DNA of 64,000 bases from Actinomycetota bacterium (lineage in GTDB: Bacteria > Actinomycetota > Acidimicrobiia > IMCC26256 > PALSA-555), in assembly GCA_016870355.1 (NCBI GenBank), contig VGBR01000011.1, forward strand, positions 36,467 through 100,466, in the 5' to 3' direction. The translations under genes were made by a program, and so were the position numbers. The stretch's first letter is position 1; every line of letters begins with the position of its first letter. The notes under the pieces were generated by a model that was given only the letters and a program-made list of their open reading frames with translations, was not told where the DNA came from and searched no databases. Of the stretch, positions 23,624 through 31,749 are shown piece by piece.

Positions 23624-25395
23624 GTGGCGCACTCCGAGTCGCCGACCTGTGCCTCGTACGGACCGGTCTCGTCGAAGTCGACGTAGAAGTCGGGCGCATC
23701 GTCGGGCGTCGGGAACTCGTCGAGGTCCTTGAGCCCGTCGCCGACTCCCTTCGCACCGCCGCTGCGGCCAAGCCAGTCGGTGAACGTCTCACCCGCTGAG
23801 CGCTCGTTCGCGAAGCGGTCGACGACGCGCACGACGGCCTGAGCGGCCGCCTTCGCCGGCACCTTGGAAGCCTTCTCGCCGAACGCGATCTCCATCTGAC
23901 CGACGCGGCCGCCGAGGAACATCTGGTACCCAGGCGCGGAGCGACCGTGGGCGCGCCGCTCGAGTCCGCAGAAGCCGATGTCGGAGATGTGGTGCTGACC
24001 GCACGAGTTCGTGCAGCCCGAGATGTTGACGCGCACGCCACCGACCTCGGCGAGGCCTGCCTCGTCGAGCGCGCGGCCGATGTCGGCTGCGAGGCCGCGT
24101 GACTGGGTGACCGCGAGGTTGCAGGTGTCGGCACCCGGGCACGCCACCACGTCACGGGCGAGCTCTGCACCGGCTTCGGCCATGTCCAGCGCGGCGAGCC
24201 GCTCGTGCAGCTCGGGGAGCTGGTCCTCGGTGAGGCCGCGGAGCACGAAGTTCTGGCGGTTCGTGATGCGAACCTCGACGCCGAAGTCCTGCTGCACCGC
24301 AACCAAGCCGCGGAACTGCGCGGTGGTGATGTCGCCGAGGCGGCAGTAGGCGTAGGCGCTCACGGTGCCGTTGGCGCGGCCGCGCACCACGTTCGCCAGC
24401 TCCCACTTGTTGTAGGGGTCGAGTCCCTTGAGCTCCACGGGCACGCCGTCGGCCGGGGTGGTGCTCATGCCCGCGGGCGCGTCGCCGTGCTCGGCAACCG
24501 GCGCGGGGATGCCGCCGGGGTACGACGACGATGCGATCAGGAACTTGCGCTCCTTGATGATCCGCTCGCGCAGCTCGTCGATGCCCATCGTGTCGACGAG
24601 CCACTTGAGCCGGGCGCGCAGCTTGTTGTCACGGTTGCCGTGGTGGTCCTGCACGCGCAGGATCGCCTCGATCGTCGGCAGCAGGTCGTCGCGTGAGGTG
24701 AACTCCTCCAGCGCCTGCGCGGGGTGCGGGTTCGCGCCGAGTCCACCGGCCATGAACACCCGGAACCCGGGCTCCACCGAACCGTCGGGCAACGGACGGC
24801 TGACGGCGATCACGCCGACGTCGTTGAACATCGCCTGGCCGCAGTCGGTGGCGCAGCCGGAGAAGTTGATCTTGAACTTGCGGGGGAGGCGCTGCGCGAT
24901 CGGGTTGCGCAGGAAGAGGTCCTTGGCGGCCTCGGCCCACGGGCTGATGTCGAGCACCTCGTACGGGCACGCGCCGGCGAGGTGGCAGCCGGCGACGTTG
25001 CGCACGGTGTCGCCGCACGCCTCGCGGCTGGTCATGCCGACCGACGCGAGCAACCGCAGTGCCTCGGCCGTCTGCTCGAGCTCGACGAAGTGGAACTGCA
25101 CGTTCTGGCGCGTAGTGAGGTGACCCCAGCCGCGGGAGAAGTTCTCCGCGATGTACGCCATCATCTCGAGCTGGTCGGGCTCGACGCGACCGTACGGGAT
25201 CTTGACGCGCAGCATCTGGTTGTGGCCGCCTTGACGCTGGCCGTAGATGCCCTGGTTCAAACGGAACACGCGGAAGGCGTCCTCGTCGATCTCGCCCGCG
25301 AGGTACTTGCGCACACCCTCTTGGAAGCGATCGAGCTCGGCCTCGATCTCGGGCTCGAGCGGGCGGACGCGCAGGGAGGTGACGTCGATGCTCAT
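23620..25395 (-). CDS. Sulfite (or nitrite) reductase, siroheme [4Fe-4S] type
   Basis: A 591-residue NirA/SirA-family enzyme that reduces sulfite to sulfide (or nitrite to ammonia) with a siroheme and a [4Fe-4S] cluster. The C-terminal half holds the expected ligands: C419 and C425 (CPGADTC), C461 and C465 (SGCTNSCGQ). Unusually the N-terminal half repeats the pattern: C137 and C143 (CHLAGAC), C181 and C185 (SGCATDCGQ). Coupling to cysH favours sulfite as substrate. ATG 25395 starts the conserved region; the upstream 250 bases are leader, not protein. Confidence 0.9.
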   Translation of the reverse strand: MSIDVTSLRVRPLEPEIEAELDRFQEGVRKYLAGEIDEDAFRVFRLNQGIYGQRQGGHNQMLRVKIPYGRVEPDQLEMMAYIAENFSRGWGHLTTRQNVQFHFVELEQTAEALRLLASVGMTSREACGDTVRNVAGCHLAGACPYEVLDISPWAEAAKDLFLRNPIAQRLPRKFKINFSGCATDCGQAMFNDVGVIAVSRPLPDGSVEPGFRVFMAGGLGANPHPAQALEEFTSRDDLLPTIEAILRVQDHHGNRDNKLRARLKWLVDTMGIDELRERIIKERKFLIASSSYPGGIPAPVAEHGDAPAGMSTTPADGVPVELKGLDPYNKWELANVVRGRANGTVSAYAYCRLGDITTAQFRGLVAVQQDFGVEVRITNRQNFVLRGLTEDQLPELHERLAALDMAEAGAELARDVVACPGADTCNLAVTQSRGLAADIGRALDEAGLAEVGGVRVNISGCTNSCGQHHISDIGFCGLERRAHGRSAPGYQMFLGGRVGQMEIAFGEKASKVPAKAAAQAVVRVVDRFANERSAGETFTDWLGRSGGAKGVGDGLKDLDEFPTPDDAPDFYVDFDETGPYEAQVGDSECAT

Positions 25396-25546
25396 GACGG
25401 CCTCGCCTCCATTGGTCGACTCCGCTTCGTCGTCCCGGCCGTCCGGCCACGACTTCGCTGCGTTTCGATGATGAGGTCTTGCGAGAGGTAAGACACGCGC
25501 GGCTCCCGGAAAGGAGGGACGGGGAAGCGGGGCGCGGGCGCTGTGA
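25396..25546 (-). promoter_or_regulatory. Leader region between the Cys leader peptide and the reductase
   Basis: About 150 bases of transcribed leader with no other convincing gene. It contains the second exact copy of the 20-bp palindromic repeat at 25431-25450. If the leader peptide senses cysteine, the switch structure should lie in this interval; I did not find a clear terminator with a U-run. Confidence 0.4.
25431..25450 (-). repeat. 20-bp palindromic repeat, copy 2
   Basis: The minus strand reads GTGGCCGGACGGCCGGGACG, identical to 837-856. It lies 35 bases before the sulfite reductase start, and its downstream flank (GGAGTCGACCAA) is also similar to that of copy 1. Confidence 0.7.
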
Positions 25547-25648
25547 CTAGCGGGCGCGACCCGGACGGACGCAGCGACACATCTCGTCGCGCACCTCGTG
25601 CGGCGTACGGCCCATCGAGATGGATGGCGCACCGCGGTCCCGGATCAC
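25547..25648 (-). CDS. Leaderless cysteine-containing leader peptide
   Basis: A 33-codon reading frame from GTG 25648 to TAG 25547, ending MCRCVRPGRAR. The start lies exactly 7 bases after a minus-strand TACGCT box, the same spacing seen at other leaderless genes in this window. Two Cys codons separated by one Arg lie near the end. Small leader peptides before sulfur-assimilation genes are known in actinobacteria, where ribosome behaviour at Cys codons adjusts expression. Here that function is inferred from position and codon content. Confidence 0.6.
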   Translation of the reverse strand: MIRDRGAPSISMGRTPHEVRDEMCRCVRPGRAR

Positions 25649-25655
25649 GAGGAAC

Positions 25656-25661
25656 AGCGTA
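25656..25661 (-). promoter_or_regulatory. -10 box TACGCT of the sulfur operon
   Basis: Minus-strand TACGCT ends 7 bases before the leader-peptide GTG at 25648. It is the likely start of the leader-sulfite reductase-cysH transcript and faces away from the proS promoter 95 bases to the right. Confidence 0.5.
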
Positions 25662-25756
25662 CCCACTCCCACCCCCAAATACCAGCGGCAAGGTCAGATT
25701 TCCGCCCCGAGCCCTTGCCCGGCGGGATTTGACCCGTTCGGGGACCCGTCCCCTCG

Positions 25757-25762
25757 TACCCT
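25757..25762 (+). promoter_or_regulatory. -10 box TACCCT, leaderless proS
   Basis: TACCCT ends 6 bases before ATG 25769; no ribosome site is present. Confidence 0.55.
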
Positions 25763-25768
25763 CACCTC

Positions 25769-27493
25769 ATGCGGATGTCCCGGCTGTTCCTGCGCACCCT
25801 GCGCGACGACCCGGCTGGCGCAGACATCGCGAGCCATCGGCTCCTGCTGCGGGCCGGATGCATCCGGCAGGTCGCCAGCGGGGTCTACGCCTGGTTGCCG
25901 ATCGGCCAGCGGGTGCTGGCCAAGGTCGCCCAGATCGTGCGGGAAGAGATGGATGCGGCAGGCGCGCAGGAGATGACGATGCCGATCGTCCAACCGCGAG
26001 AGCTGTGGGAGCAGACCAAGCGCGACGTCGACTACGGACCATTGATGTTCCGCCTCGAGGACCGCAAGCAGGCTCGCTACAACCTGTCGCCCACGGCGGA
26101 AGAGGTCATCACCACCATCGTCGCCGGGGAGCTCGAGAGCTACCGCGATCTCCCGATGAACCTCTACCAGATCAACTGGAAGTACCGCGACGAGCTGCGA
26201 CCGCGGTTCGGTTTGCTGCGCGCGCGTGAGTTCCTGATGAAGGACGCGTACTCGTTCCACATCGATGTCGATGACCTGAAGCGCACCTATCAGGACATGT
26301 ACGACGCGTACTCGCGTGTGTTCACACGCTGCGCGCTCACCTTCCGACCCGTCGAAGGTGAGGCGGGAGAGATCGGCGGCGACACCAACCACGAGTTCAT
26401 GGCGATGGCGGCAGTCGGTGAGGACGACGTCGTCTGGTGCCAGAAGTGTGACTACGCCGCGAACGCCGAGGTGGCGCGACGGAAGTCCGAGACGGTGGAT
26501 GGCAAGGCTGACGCGCCGGCCCGAGAGAAGGTGCACACGCCCGACATGCCGGGGATCACCGCGGTCGCCGAGCACCTTGGGGTGCCGGCCGGCGAGCTGC
26601 TCAAGTGCATCGCCTTCGACCTCGACGGTGAGGTCGGGCTGGCGCTCGTGCCTGGCGACCGCGACGTGAACCCGGCGGCGCTCGCGCAAGCGGTCGCGCC
26701 CAAGCGCGCTCGCTTGCTCGCCGACGACGACTTCGCGGCCCATCCCCATGTGGTGAAGGGCTACATCGGTCCCGACGCCGAATCCGTTGCCCTGGTCATC
26801 GCCGATCCGATGGTGAGCGCTCCACACGGGTGGGTGACCGGCGCGAACGAGATCGACCACCATGTCCGCAGCGCGGTGCTCGGCCGCGACTTCGAGGTCG
26901 GGGAGTGGGCTGACCTGGTCGCGGTGGTTCCGGGCGATCCCTGCCCGCGGTGTGGATCCCCGTTGTCGATCGACCGCGGGATCGAAGTCGGCCAGGTGTT
27001 CGAGCTCGGCACGAAGTACTCGGAGGCGCTCGGCGCCCTCTACACCGACGAAGCCGGCGCGCAGCATCCGATGGTGATGGGTTGCTACGGCATCGGGATC
27101 TCGCGCATCATCACTGCGGTCGTGGAGGAGCACCACGATGAGCAAGGGATCGCGTGGCCCGCGGAGCTCGCGCCGTACGACGTGCACCTCGTCGTCATCC
27201 CCGGCAAGGGCGACGAAGCGAGCGAAGTCATCAAGACGGCCGACGAGCTCTACGACGCGCTCGCCAACGCAGGTGTTGACGTGCTCTACGACGACCGTGA
27301 TGCCTCGCCCGGCGTGAAGTTCGCCGACGCCGATCTGCTCGGGGTGCCCGTGCGCCTCACCGTGGGCGCGAAGGGCCTCAAACGCGACGTCGTCGAGCGG
27401 AAGCTTCGCAAGACCGGCGAGGAATCAGAGCTCCAGATCACCGACGACCTGCTCACCGTGAGCGCAGAAGAGCTGCGTACCGCTGTGCTCTGA
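25769..27493 (+). CDS. proS: Prolyl-tRNA synthetase, bacterial type
   Basis: A 574-residue class II synthetase charging tRNA-Pro. Motif 2 region (YRDELRPRFGLLRAREFLMKDAYSFH), the inserted YbaK-like editing domain (about 225-390, HVVKGYIGPDA), motif 3 (GCYGIGISRIITAVVEE) and the C-terminal anticodon-binding domain are all in place. The editing insertion marks the bacterial rather than the eukaryote-like form. ATG 25769 directly follows a TACCCT box. Confidence 0.97.
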   Translation: MRMSRLFLRTLRDDPAGADIASHRLLLRAGCIRQVASGVYAWLPIGQRVLAKVAQIVREEMDAAGAQEMTMPIVQPRELWEQTKRDVDYGPLMFRLEDRKQARYNLSPTAEEVITTIVAGELESYRDLPMNLYQINWKYRDELRPRFGLLRAREFLMKDAYSFHIDVDDLKRTYQDMYDAYSRVFTRCALTFRPVEGEAGEIGGDTNHEFMAMAAVGEDDVVWCQKCDYAANAEVARRKSETVDGKADAPAREKVHTPDMPGITAVAEHLGVPAGELLKCIAFDLDGEVGLALVPGDRDVNPAALAQAVAPKRARLLADDDFAAHPHVVKGYIGPDAESVALVIADPMVSAPHGWVTGANEIDHHVRSAVLGRDFEVGEWADLVAVVPGDPCPRCGSPLSIDRGIEVGQVFELGTKYSEALGALYTDEAGAQHPMVMGCYGIGISRIITAVVEEHHDEQGIAWPAELAPYDVHLVVIPGKGDEASEVIKTADELYDALANAGVDVLYDDRDASPGVKFADADLLGVPVRLTVGAKGLKRDVVERKLRKTGEESELQITDDLLTVSAEELRTAVL

Positions 27494-27551
27494 GAGGCGC
27501 GTGTTCGTCTTCTCTGCACGGCATCTCGACACCATCTGCACAGCTCATCCG

Positions 27552-27557
27552 TAGGAT
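27552..27557 (+). promoter_or_regulatory. -10 box TAGGAT before the DUF1361 gene
   Basis: TAGGAT ends 7 bases before GTG 27565. This favours GTG 27565 over the in-frame ATG at 27556, which lies inside the box. Confidence 0.5.
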
Positions 27558-27564
27558 GCGCGGC

Positions 27565-28170
27565 GTGGATGTCTTGATGGGGAACGGCATCTGGATGGTG
27601 TGGAACACGATCCTCGCCCTGATCCCGCTCGTGTTCGCGGTGTTCCTGTTCGCGGGCGACCGTCGTCACCATCGTGTGCATTGGTGGCTCGGTGTCGTGG
27701 TGTTCGTCGCCTTCCTGCCGAATGGTCCGTACGTGATCACCGACTTGATGCACCTCCGGGGCGATTACGCCGCGTTGCAGGGCGATCAGAGCACCCGCCT
27801 GTTGCTCGCGCTGCAGTACGCGGTGTTCGTGCTCATCGGCGTCGCGGCGTACGCGGGCTCACTTGAGCTACTGCGCCGCTACGTCCGTGCGCGCGGCTGG
27901 TCGAAGTCGCGCGCGCTGGGTCTGGAGCTTGTGCTGCACGCGCTGTGCTCGGTCGGTGTGCTCCTCGGCCGCTTCGCTCGGTTCAACAGCTGGGAGATCG
28001 GCACCCGACCCGGCGACATCCTCGATCACGCCACGTCGCGTCTCGACCGACCGGGCAGCTGGCTCCTCTTGTTCACGACGTTCGCGGTGATCGCGAGCGC
28101 CACAGGGCTGCTCCGCCTCGTGGGGTCCGGGTTCGGCCACCTCCGGGATGGGATAGACAGCCGTACGTGA
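27565..28170 (+). CDS. DUF1361 family membrane protein
   Basis: A 201-residue integral membrane protein with about five hydrophobic segments. Family motifs include MVWNTILALIPLVFA, FLPNGPYVITDLMHL and GRFARFNSWEI. The function is unknown in the family. GTG 27565 is supported by the promoter box 7 bases upstream. The stop overlaps the DNA ligase start as GTGA. Confidence 0.85.
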   Translation: MDVLMGNGIWMVWNTILALIPLVFAVFLFAGDRRHHRVHWWLGVVVFVAFLPNGPYVITDLMHLRGDYAALQGDQSTRLLLALQYAVFVLIGVAAYAGSLELLRRYVRARGWSKSRALGLELVLHALCSVGVLLGRFARFNSWEIGTRPGDILDHATSRLDRPGSWLLLFTTFAVIASATGLLRLVGSGFGHLRDGIDSRT

Positions 28171-29231
28171 CGCTCGCCGTGCGACCACCCGTGTCGCCGA
28201 TGCTCGCCAAGCTGACTCGTGAGCTGCCCACAGGTGACGGGTGGGCGTACGAGCCGAAGTGGGACGGGTTCCGCTGCATCGTGTTCCGCGACGGCGACGA
28301 CGTGGTGCTCGGCAGCCGCAACGAGAAGCCCATGGAGCGCTACTTCCCCGAGATCCTCGGTCCGCTGCGCGACGTGCTCCCAGACCAAGCGGTGGTCGAC
28401 GGTGAGCTCGTGATCGCGACCGAGCACGGTCTCGACTTCGAGATGCTCTCGCAGCGCATCCACCCGGCCGAGAGCCGGATCAACAAGCTCGCGGGCGAGT
28501 GGCCGGTGTCGTTCGTCGCGTTCGACCTCCTTGCCGCGGACAACGACGATCTGCGCACCTCGCCCTTCTCCGAGCGACGGGCGCGCCTCGAACAGATCGT
28601 CGGTGCGGGGAACGACTCCGTGCACCTCACCCCGCTGACCACCGACCCCACGGTCGCCGAGCAGTGGTTCGAGCGCTTCGAGGGAGCGGGGCTCGACGGC
28701 GTCGTCGCCAAACGCCTCGACGAGTCGTATCAAGAGAACAAGCGCACGATGGCGAAGGTGAAGCACCTGCGCACCGCCGACTTCGTGGTCGCGGGGTACC
28801 GCACCCACAAGGACGGCAACGGCGTCGGTTCGTTGCTGCTCGGCCTGTTCGACGACGCCGGCGATCTGCACCACGTCGGCGTCGCCAGCAGCTTTGCCGC
28901 GCCGATGCGCAAGCAGCTCAAGGACGAGATCGCCGACCTCGAGAAGGACGCGTCCGTCGGCCACCCGTGGGGTGAATGGGCGAACGCGCAGGAGAACCTG
29001 GGCCAGATGCCCGGTGCCGGCAACCGGTGGAACGCCAAGAAGGACATGAGCTGGACGCCGTTGCGCATCGAACGCGTCGCGGAAGTCGCGTACGAGCACC
29101 TCCAAGGCGATCGCTTCCGGCACACGGCGCGCTTCCAACGTTGGCGTCCCGATCGCGAGCCGTCGTCGTGCACGTATGAACAGCTCGAGTCGCCCGTGCC
29201 GATCGAGTTGAAAGAGGTATTCGGGGTCTGA
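28167..29231 (+). CDS. ligC: ATP-dependent DNA ligase (LigC-like)
   Basis: A 354-residue ligase with the nucleotidyltransferase motif I EPKWDGFR (Lys adenylated), VDGELVI, and GLDGVVAKR, then a C-terminal OB-fold (TADFVVAGYRTHKDGNGVGSLLLGL). It is a stand-alone ligase without polymerase or nuclease domains, like mycobacterial LigC, thought to serve in DNA repair beside the NAD-dependent LigA. GTG 28167 overlaps the upstream stop, and its own stop overlaps the next start as TGATG. Confidence 0.88.
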   Translation: MTLAVRPPVSPMLAKLTRELPTGDGWAYEPKWDGFRCIVFRDGDDVVLGSRNEKPMERYFPEILGPLRDVLPDQAVVDGELVIATEHGLDFEMLSQRIHPAESRINKLAGEWPVSFVAFDLLAADNDDLRTSPFSERRARLEQIVGAGNDSVHLTPLTTDPTVAEQWFERFEGAGLDGVVAKRLDESYQENKRTMAKVKHLRTADFVVAGYRTHKDGNGVGSLLLGLFDDAGDLHHVGVASSFAAPMRKQLKDEIADLEKDASVGHPWGEWANAQENLGQMPGAGNRWNAKKDMSWTPLRIERVAEVAYEHLQGDRFRHTARFQRWRPDREPSSCTYEQLESPVPIELKEVFGV

Positions 29232-30292
29232 TGCATCGAGTCGTGCAGTGGGGAACAGGGAACGTCGGACGGCTCGCGTTGCGCGCCATCATCGAGCACC
29301 CGCACCTCGAGCTCGCGGGTGTGATCGTGCACAGCGCAGACAAGATCGGGCGGGACGCGGCCGAGCTGTGCGCGCTCGACACGCCGACCGGTGTCGTTGC
29401 TACCGACGACGTCGACGGGCTGCTCGCGGAGAACCCGGATGTGGTGTCGTACATGGCGACCGGCGATCTTCGGCCCGTGGAGGCGGTACGCGACCTGTGT
29501 CGCGTGCTGAGCGCCGGGGTGAACGTTGTGAACACCGCGGTCGTGCCGCTCGTCTACCCGCCGGCCGCGGATGCGCGACAGGTGCGGATGCTCGAAGAGG
29601 CGTGCGCGGAAGGCGGCTCATCGTGCTTCACGTCCGGGATCGACCCTGGCTTCGCCAACGATCTGCTGCCGCTCACGCTCACTGGCATGTGCGCCCGTGT
29701 CGAGTCGGTGCGCATCCAAGAGAACCTCAACTACGACACCTATGACCAGGCCGAGGTGCTGTTCGGCATGTTCGGGTTCGGCAAGCCGCTGGACGAGACG
29801 CCGCTCATCCTCTCGCCAGGAGTGCTGCGGATCACCTGGGGTCCGACGGTGCAGATGATCGCCAACGCGCTCGACGTGCAGCTCGACGACATCGCGGAGG
29901 TGCACGAGCGTCGACCGGCAACGGAGACGTTCGACATCCCAACCGGCACGATCGAAGCTGGCACGACCGGCGCACTTCGCTTCGAGGTGCAGGGCATCGT
30001 GAACGGTCGTCCCGCGATCGTGCTCGAGCACGTGACCCGCTTGCGCGATGACCTCGCGCCGGAATGGCCGGCACCACCCGAAGGTGGTGGCTACCGCATC
30101 GAGATCGTCGGCGACCCGTGCTGGACGATGGAGCTCGGCATGCGCGGCGCCGACGGCGACCACAACACCGGCGGGTTGCTCGCCACCGCGATGCGACTCC
30201 TCAACGCGATCCCTGCCGTCTGCGCCGCCCCACCTGGTCTGCTCACCCCCACCGATCTCCCCCTCATCACCGGCCGCGGCCTCCTCAGCTGA
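29231..30292 (+). CDS. DapB-like NAD(P)-dependent dehydrogenase
   Basis: A 353-residue oxidoreductase with an N-terminal Rossmann fold (VVQWGTGNVGRLALRAII) and the arrangement of the dihydrodipicolinate reductase superfamily. Actinobacterial homologues are labelled dihydrodipicolinate reductase-like or 2,4-diaminopentanoate dehydrogenase-like; the true lysine-pathway dapB is at 49269. The substrate is unknown. ATG 29231 shares its A with the ligase stop. A long hairpin follows. Confidence 0.8.
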   Translation: MHRVVQWGTGNVGRLALRAIIEHPHLELAGVIVHSADKIGRDAAELCALDTPTGVVATDDVDGLLAENPDVVSYMATGDLRPVEAVRDLCRVLSAGVNVVNTAVVPLVYPPAADARQVRMLEEACAEGGSSCFTSGIDPGFANDLLPLTLTGMCARVESVRIQENLNYDTYDQAEVLFGMFGFGKPLDETPLILSPGVLRITWGPTVQMIANALDVQLDDIAEVHERRPATETFDIPTGTIEAGTTGALRFEVQGIVNGRPAIVLEHVTRLRDDLAPEWPAPPEGGGYRIEIVGDPCWTMELGMRGADGDHNTGGLLATAMRLLNAIPAVCAAPPGLLTPTDLPLITGRGLLS

Positions 30293-30303
30293 CGAACACC
30301 GGG

Positions 30304-30350
30304 TTTTCGGCACGCTGAACCCAACTCTGTGTTGTTCAGCGTGCCGAAAA
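30304..30350. terminator. Long hairpin between convergent genes, copy 2
   Basis: TTTTCGGCACGCTGAAC (30304-30320) pairs perfectly with 30334-30350 around a 13-base loop. Both strands read through a T-run at the end of the stem, so it can terminate in both directions. It is nearly the same sequence as the hairpin at 1716-1764. Confidence 0.75.
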
Positions 30351-30365
30351 ACCGGGTGGGATGCG

Positions 30366-31559
30366 TCAGACGGAGACGGTGGCGGGTGCGGGGCGGTAGC
30401 TCTCGACGCGCAGCGTGTCGAGCAAGAGAGCGACTTGGTCGGGGTTGCCTTCCACGCCGATGCGACCGAAGCCGTCGTCGGTGCACTGCTCGATCGCTGA
30501 GTAGTTGGGAAGCTCCAGCGGTGGGCGAGTCGAGCACGGACCTGGCGTGAGCACGACGCTCACGTAGATGTCGCTGCCGTTCGACCACGACAGCTCGATC
30601 GGGTAGCGGCTCGGGTCGCCCGTGAACGAAGACTTCGCGAGCTGCACACCCTCCGCCTCGACCTGGTCATGGGCGAAGCGCACCGGCGCGGACGGAGTCA
30701 GCACCGGGAAGCCGTCCTTCGACGTGTAACCCGTGAGGTGCCGCGCGACGCGCGCCCGGTCTCGCTCGCTGAGCACTTCGTCGCCGTCGTCGTTGAACTG
30801 GTAGGTGCGAGAGACGAAGCCAGTCCACTTGCCCAGATCGATCACCAAGCCCATGCGCGCGTCGAGCTCGACCTCCCGCTGACCGGTCGGACCTTCGTAC
30901 GTGCGCACGAGCTGTTGGGCTTCCACCGCGCCCGGTTGGAACGACACGGTGATCGGTGGACCGTCGTCCAGCAGCAGCTCGGCGTACGGCCGCACCTTCC
31001 ACCCGTCGGACATCTCCTCCGGCAGGATCAGCTTCGCCCGCGCCCCGTCGGGAAAGGTGAGCGCGACTTGGTGCGCGCCGCTCGCGACGGTCGACGCGAC
31101 CTCGTGCTGCCGATAGGGGATCTTCTTCGGATCGCCGGGACAGCGAACCGGCGTCCACTCCAGCAAGATCGCGCACACCGTGTCGCGGGCCACGAGCCAA
31201 CGCCCGTCGATCTTGTGCGCGGCGCCCGGCCACCCGGTGACGAGCATCCCGTTCGCCATCAGGCTGGCGTTCACCTCGGCATCGCCGCCGAACGCATGGA
31301 CCGAGTACACCTCGATCCCGGTTGACTGGATGGGGAAGCCGCTGATGTCGTCCAGCGAATCGAGCTCGCGGAGGGTGGCACGGAGCTTCTCGCCGTCCTC
31401 GAGGTGGGTGAGGCGCTCTCCGAGCGGGATGGACCGGTCGAACACCCGCGCGTACGCCTCACGGATCTGAGCCTCAGCACCCACATCCTTGGCTCCAGCC
31501 ACGGGCGCCATCCCGAGCGACACCAAGACCAGCGCGACGAGGACGAGGGGGCGGCTCAC
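30366..31559 (-). CDS. Secreted protein with MTB12-like N-terminal domain
   Basis: A 397-residue exported protein from GTG 31559. A signal peptide (VLVALVLVSLGMAPVAGAKD) leads into a domain resembling the low-molecular-weight antigen MTB12 family (REAYARVFDRSIPLGERLTHLEDG ... NGMLVTGWPGAAHKIDGRWLVARDTVC). The remaining 250 residues are beta-rich with four cysteines and match no family I know. It sits alone between a bidirectional hairpin and the rimP promoter region. Function unknown. Confidence 0.75.
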   Translation of the reverse strand: MSRPLVLVALVLVSLGMAPVAGAKDVGAEAQIREAYARVFDRSIPLGERLTHLEDGEKLRATLRELDSLDDISGFPIQSTGIEVYSVHAFGGDAEVNASLMANGMLVTGWPGAAHKIDGRWLVARDTVCAILLEWTPVRCPGDPKKIPYRQHEVASTVASGAHQVALTFPDGARAKLILPEEMSDGWKVRPYAELLLDDGPPITVSFQPGAVEAQQLVRTYEGPTGQREVELDARMGLVIDLGKWTGFVSRTYQFNDDGDEVLSERDRARVARHLTGYTSKDGFPVLTPSAPVRFAHDQVEAEGVQLAKSSFTGDPSRYPIELSWSNGSDIYVSVVLTPGPCSTRPPLELPNYSAIEQCTDDGFGRIGVEGNPDQVALLLDTLRVESYRPAPATVSV

Positions 31560-31638
31560 GCCGGTTCGACGCCCTGCCGAGCGTCCGCGTTGCCTGTGGG
31601 AACCCTGATCGGCCAGAGAAATTCAGGGCGTCCTCTGG

Positions 31639-31644
31639 TACAAT
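31639..31644 (+). promoter_or_regulatory. Extended -10 promoter of rimP-nusA-infB
   Basis: TACAAT preceded by TGG gives an extended -10 box (TGGTACAAT). A start near 31651 would give a leader of about 100 bases that contains the hairpin at 31689-31717. Confidence 0.55.
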
Positions 31645-31688
31645 CTCTCGGCAAGTTCGGCTGGCGAGACGGCCCCCCGGTCGTCGAC

Positions 31689-31717
31689 GACGTGGGCATG
31701 TGCCCACGTCTTTTTTT
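31689..31717 (+). terminator. Intrinsic terminator inside the rimP leader (attenuator)
   Basis: GACGTGGGC (31689-31697) pairs with GCCCACGTC (31702-31710) around ATGT and is followed by seven T. It is the only hairpin with a full U-run found in the window. It lies after the promoter and before the rimP ribosome site. The self-complementary GTCGTCGACGAC (31680-31691) overlaps its left arm and could form a competing fold. Alternatively it ends a short RNA of about 65 bases. Confidence 0.7.
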
Positions 31718-31749
31718 CGGGCGAGCGCCCGGGAGGAGGTGAGGCGGCG

